Positions 62,813 through 64,000 of a stretch of DNA of 64,000 nucleotides are shown here, one piece after another. This stretch comes from Fragilariopsis cylindrus CCMP1102. Its lineage: Eukaryota > Bacillariophyta > Bacillariophyceae > Bacillariales > Bacillariaceae. Made by a program: the position numbers and the translations under genes. Location of the stretch: positions 1 to 64,000 of the forward strand of contig FMBT01000377.1 in NCBI GenBank assembly GCA_900095095.1, in the 5' to 3' direction. Position 1 is the first letter of the stretch. Each line of letters starts with the position of its first letter. The notes below the pieces were generated by a model, which saw only the letters and a program-made list of their open reading frames with translations, had not been told where the DNA came from and ran no database searches.

Positions 62813-64000
62813 ATTATTATATTGTTGTTGTTGTTATTTTGTATTCTATTACAATATTTTATTTCGTTCGTTTATTTCGTTGTGTCGTATGAATAATATT
62901 TTATTTTGTTGTGTCTTATCATTAATACAGCCAAAATTGTCAAATAATAGGACAGAAATAGTCTAAACTGGCCATTTTTTGCTTCATTCTCTTTTTCATT
63001 CCGCAAGCAAAAGTGGAATGAGAAAGCACTATCTCATTCCACTTTTGTCCGAGGAATGAAAAAAAAGAATCAAAAGTGGGGCCAAAAAGAGTGGTAGTGA
63101 CTGAAAAGGAATGAAAAAAATATATTTTCGTACCCAAAACTCAGTCCATTCCGCACGGTAGTGGGTGCTCTTAGCTCACTCACAGCACTTACTTATTGTA
63201 CGAACCATAATGATAGTAGGCACAGTTCTTCAGTCGTGATGTCGTATCAATGATACAAACGCATCATACTAATATAGCTAATATTACTAATACAGTATAC
63301 TCTTAGGTTCTTCTTTTGATTTCATTTTTGTCTATCTGAAATGTGTTTTGAATACTTCATATTCCATTGAGTGTTCAATGTGATCCTACTACATGTTGTA
63401 TGATACTGTTACTATCACTGTTAACTTTTTTTTTGGTGGTATAATCAACAGAAAATGCTAGTCTAAAGTGGATCTCATCATTGTTCAAACAATTCCAAAA
63501 AACTTACAGAAATAATTAGCCTCCTACCTCATGACGTTGATAGGGAGAACCAACAAACCACAAGGGTGTTGGATCTAGTAGATGCTAAATATGGGGACAT
63601 TAATCTCTATTCTGGTTATTGTTGTCATCCCATTTTGATCAAGCATGCAATGCAATAATGGGAGGATTGAAGAAGATTTTAGTCATCCAAATTGTTTTTA
63701 TCACCAAGCAATCTGGAGATGGATGCATGGAAACTATGCTACTGTAGGCTATTTTTTAATTAACAAAACAAACTTTGAGGCCATTCTTTGAGGACATATT
63801 ATATTAGCTTTTGTGATTTCAGTCTGTCTGTCGCTAGAAATTGGCCCTTCTATTTTCGATTCATTCGCGATTGATTCGATGAATTCTGATCTTCGATTCG
63901 ATCATTCGTTCGCTTTGCCAACAAACCACAAAACTCTGGAAGTATGAAAATACATCATCACATCGCACGTGACAAGCCACAATGCATTATTTGCGTACAG
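62813..64000. other. gene-free right edge
   Basis: 1.19 kb of AT-rich sequence. It contains the 114-bp palindrome at 62970-63083. A protein-like open stretch of about 45 codons near 63510-63650 (LLPHDVDRENQQTTRVLDLV) has no recognised family and no start. The rest shows nothing. Confidence 0.45.
62970..63083. repeat. 114-bp imperfect palindrome (MITE-like hairpin)
   Basis: GGCC ends at both sides, with an exact 15-bp inner stem (63009-63023 and 63032-63046, AAAAGTGGAATGAGA and its complement) around an 8-base loop. The outer arms (62970-63003 and 63050-63083) also pair imperfectly. It lies about 160 bp beyond the Harbinger transposase start, so it could be part of that element's end or a separate small inverted-repeat element. 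Confidence 0.7.

Noticed and set aside
62585-62896. Ala/Thr-rich plus-strand open frame over the transposase start
   Set aside because: Antisense shadow of the Ser-rich N-terminus of the Harbinger transposase.
1-64000. CRISPR arrays, bacterial operons, rRNA genes
   Set aside because: The repeats seen are coding minisatellites or short tandem duplications without regular unique spacers, and the gene content is eukaryotic throughout.

Overview
The window looks like nuclear DNA of a diatom (a photosynthetic stramenopile). The evidence is AT-rich sequence with short GT-AG introns, a predicted plastid protein with the diatom ASAFA-type cleavage motif (44508-45065), an Lsi2-like silicon-efflux-type transporter (33826-35748), a helicase-associated (HA) domain gene, and a Copia retroelement of the kind common in diatoms. 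I cannot name the species. Nothing bacterial, no CRISPR array and no convincing tRNA or rRNA gene was seen.

Left third (1-16.6 kb): a 3' gene fragment; a Golgi-type sulfotransferase; a divergent H2A/H2B pair whose transcripts share an almost identical histone 3' stem-loop; a RAD18-like PCNA ubiquitin ligase; ribosomal protein uL23 (RPL23A); an endosomal-type Na+/H+ exchanger; the Rps26 escort TSR2; a cyclophilin; and a CER1-like hydroxylase/aldehyde-decarbonylase. Five gene pairs in the window are divergent and share short intergenic promoters: H2A/H2B, uL23/NHE, TSR2/cyclophilin, NDUFAF3/golgin-84 and Lsi2-like/TRAPPC13.

Middle (16.6-51 kb): a decayed Copia-type fossil (about 17.0-19.6 kb); a plastid fibrillin; the complex I assembly factor NDUFAF3; golgin-84 (four exons); a protein of about 2,000 residues with one SHAQKY-class MYB/SANT domain; the Lsi2-like transporter; TRAPPC13; a small secreted Cys-rich protein; a broken acidic coiled-coil gene; serine palmitoyltransferase LCB2; a plastid protein; a CCT-domain regulator; and a BSD-domain protein. 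Several of these loci show single-base frame breaks, nearly all equivalent to one missing base and often in a four-base homopolymer. This suggests assembly undercalling or very recent decay.

Right part (51-64 kb): a host gene with 20-residue tandem repeats and an HA domain is split in its second exon by a Copia element with LTRs that look identical and a 5-bp target duplication, so the insertion is very young. Next comes a PIF/Harbinger DNA transposon with its two usual genes (MYB-like accessory protein and DDE transposase) in convergent orientation, then a 114-bp palindrome and gene-poor sequence.

No wholly new system is claimed. The best leads are the histone stem-loops on intron-bearing genes, the fresh Copia insertion into the repeat/HA gene, the giant MYB protein, the RAD18-like ligase with a RanBP2 finger, and the clustered one-base frame breaks.
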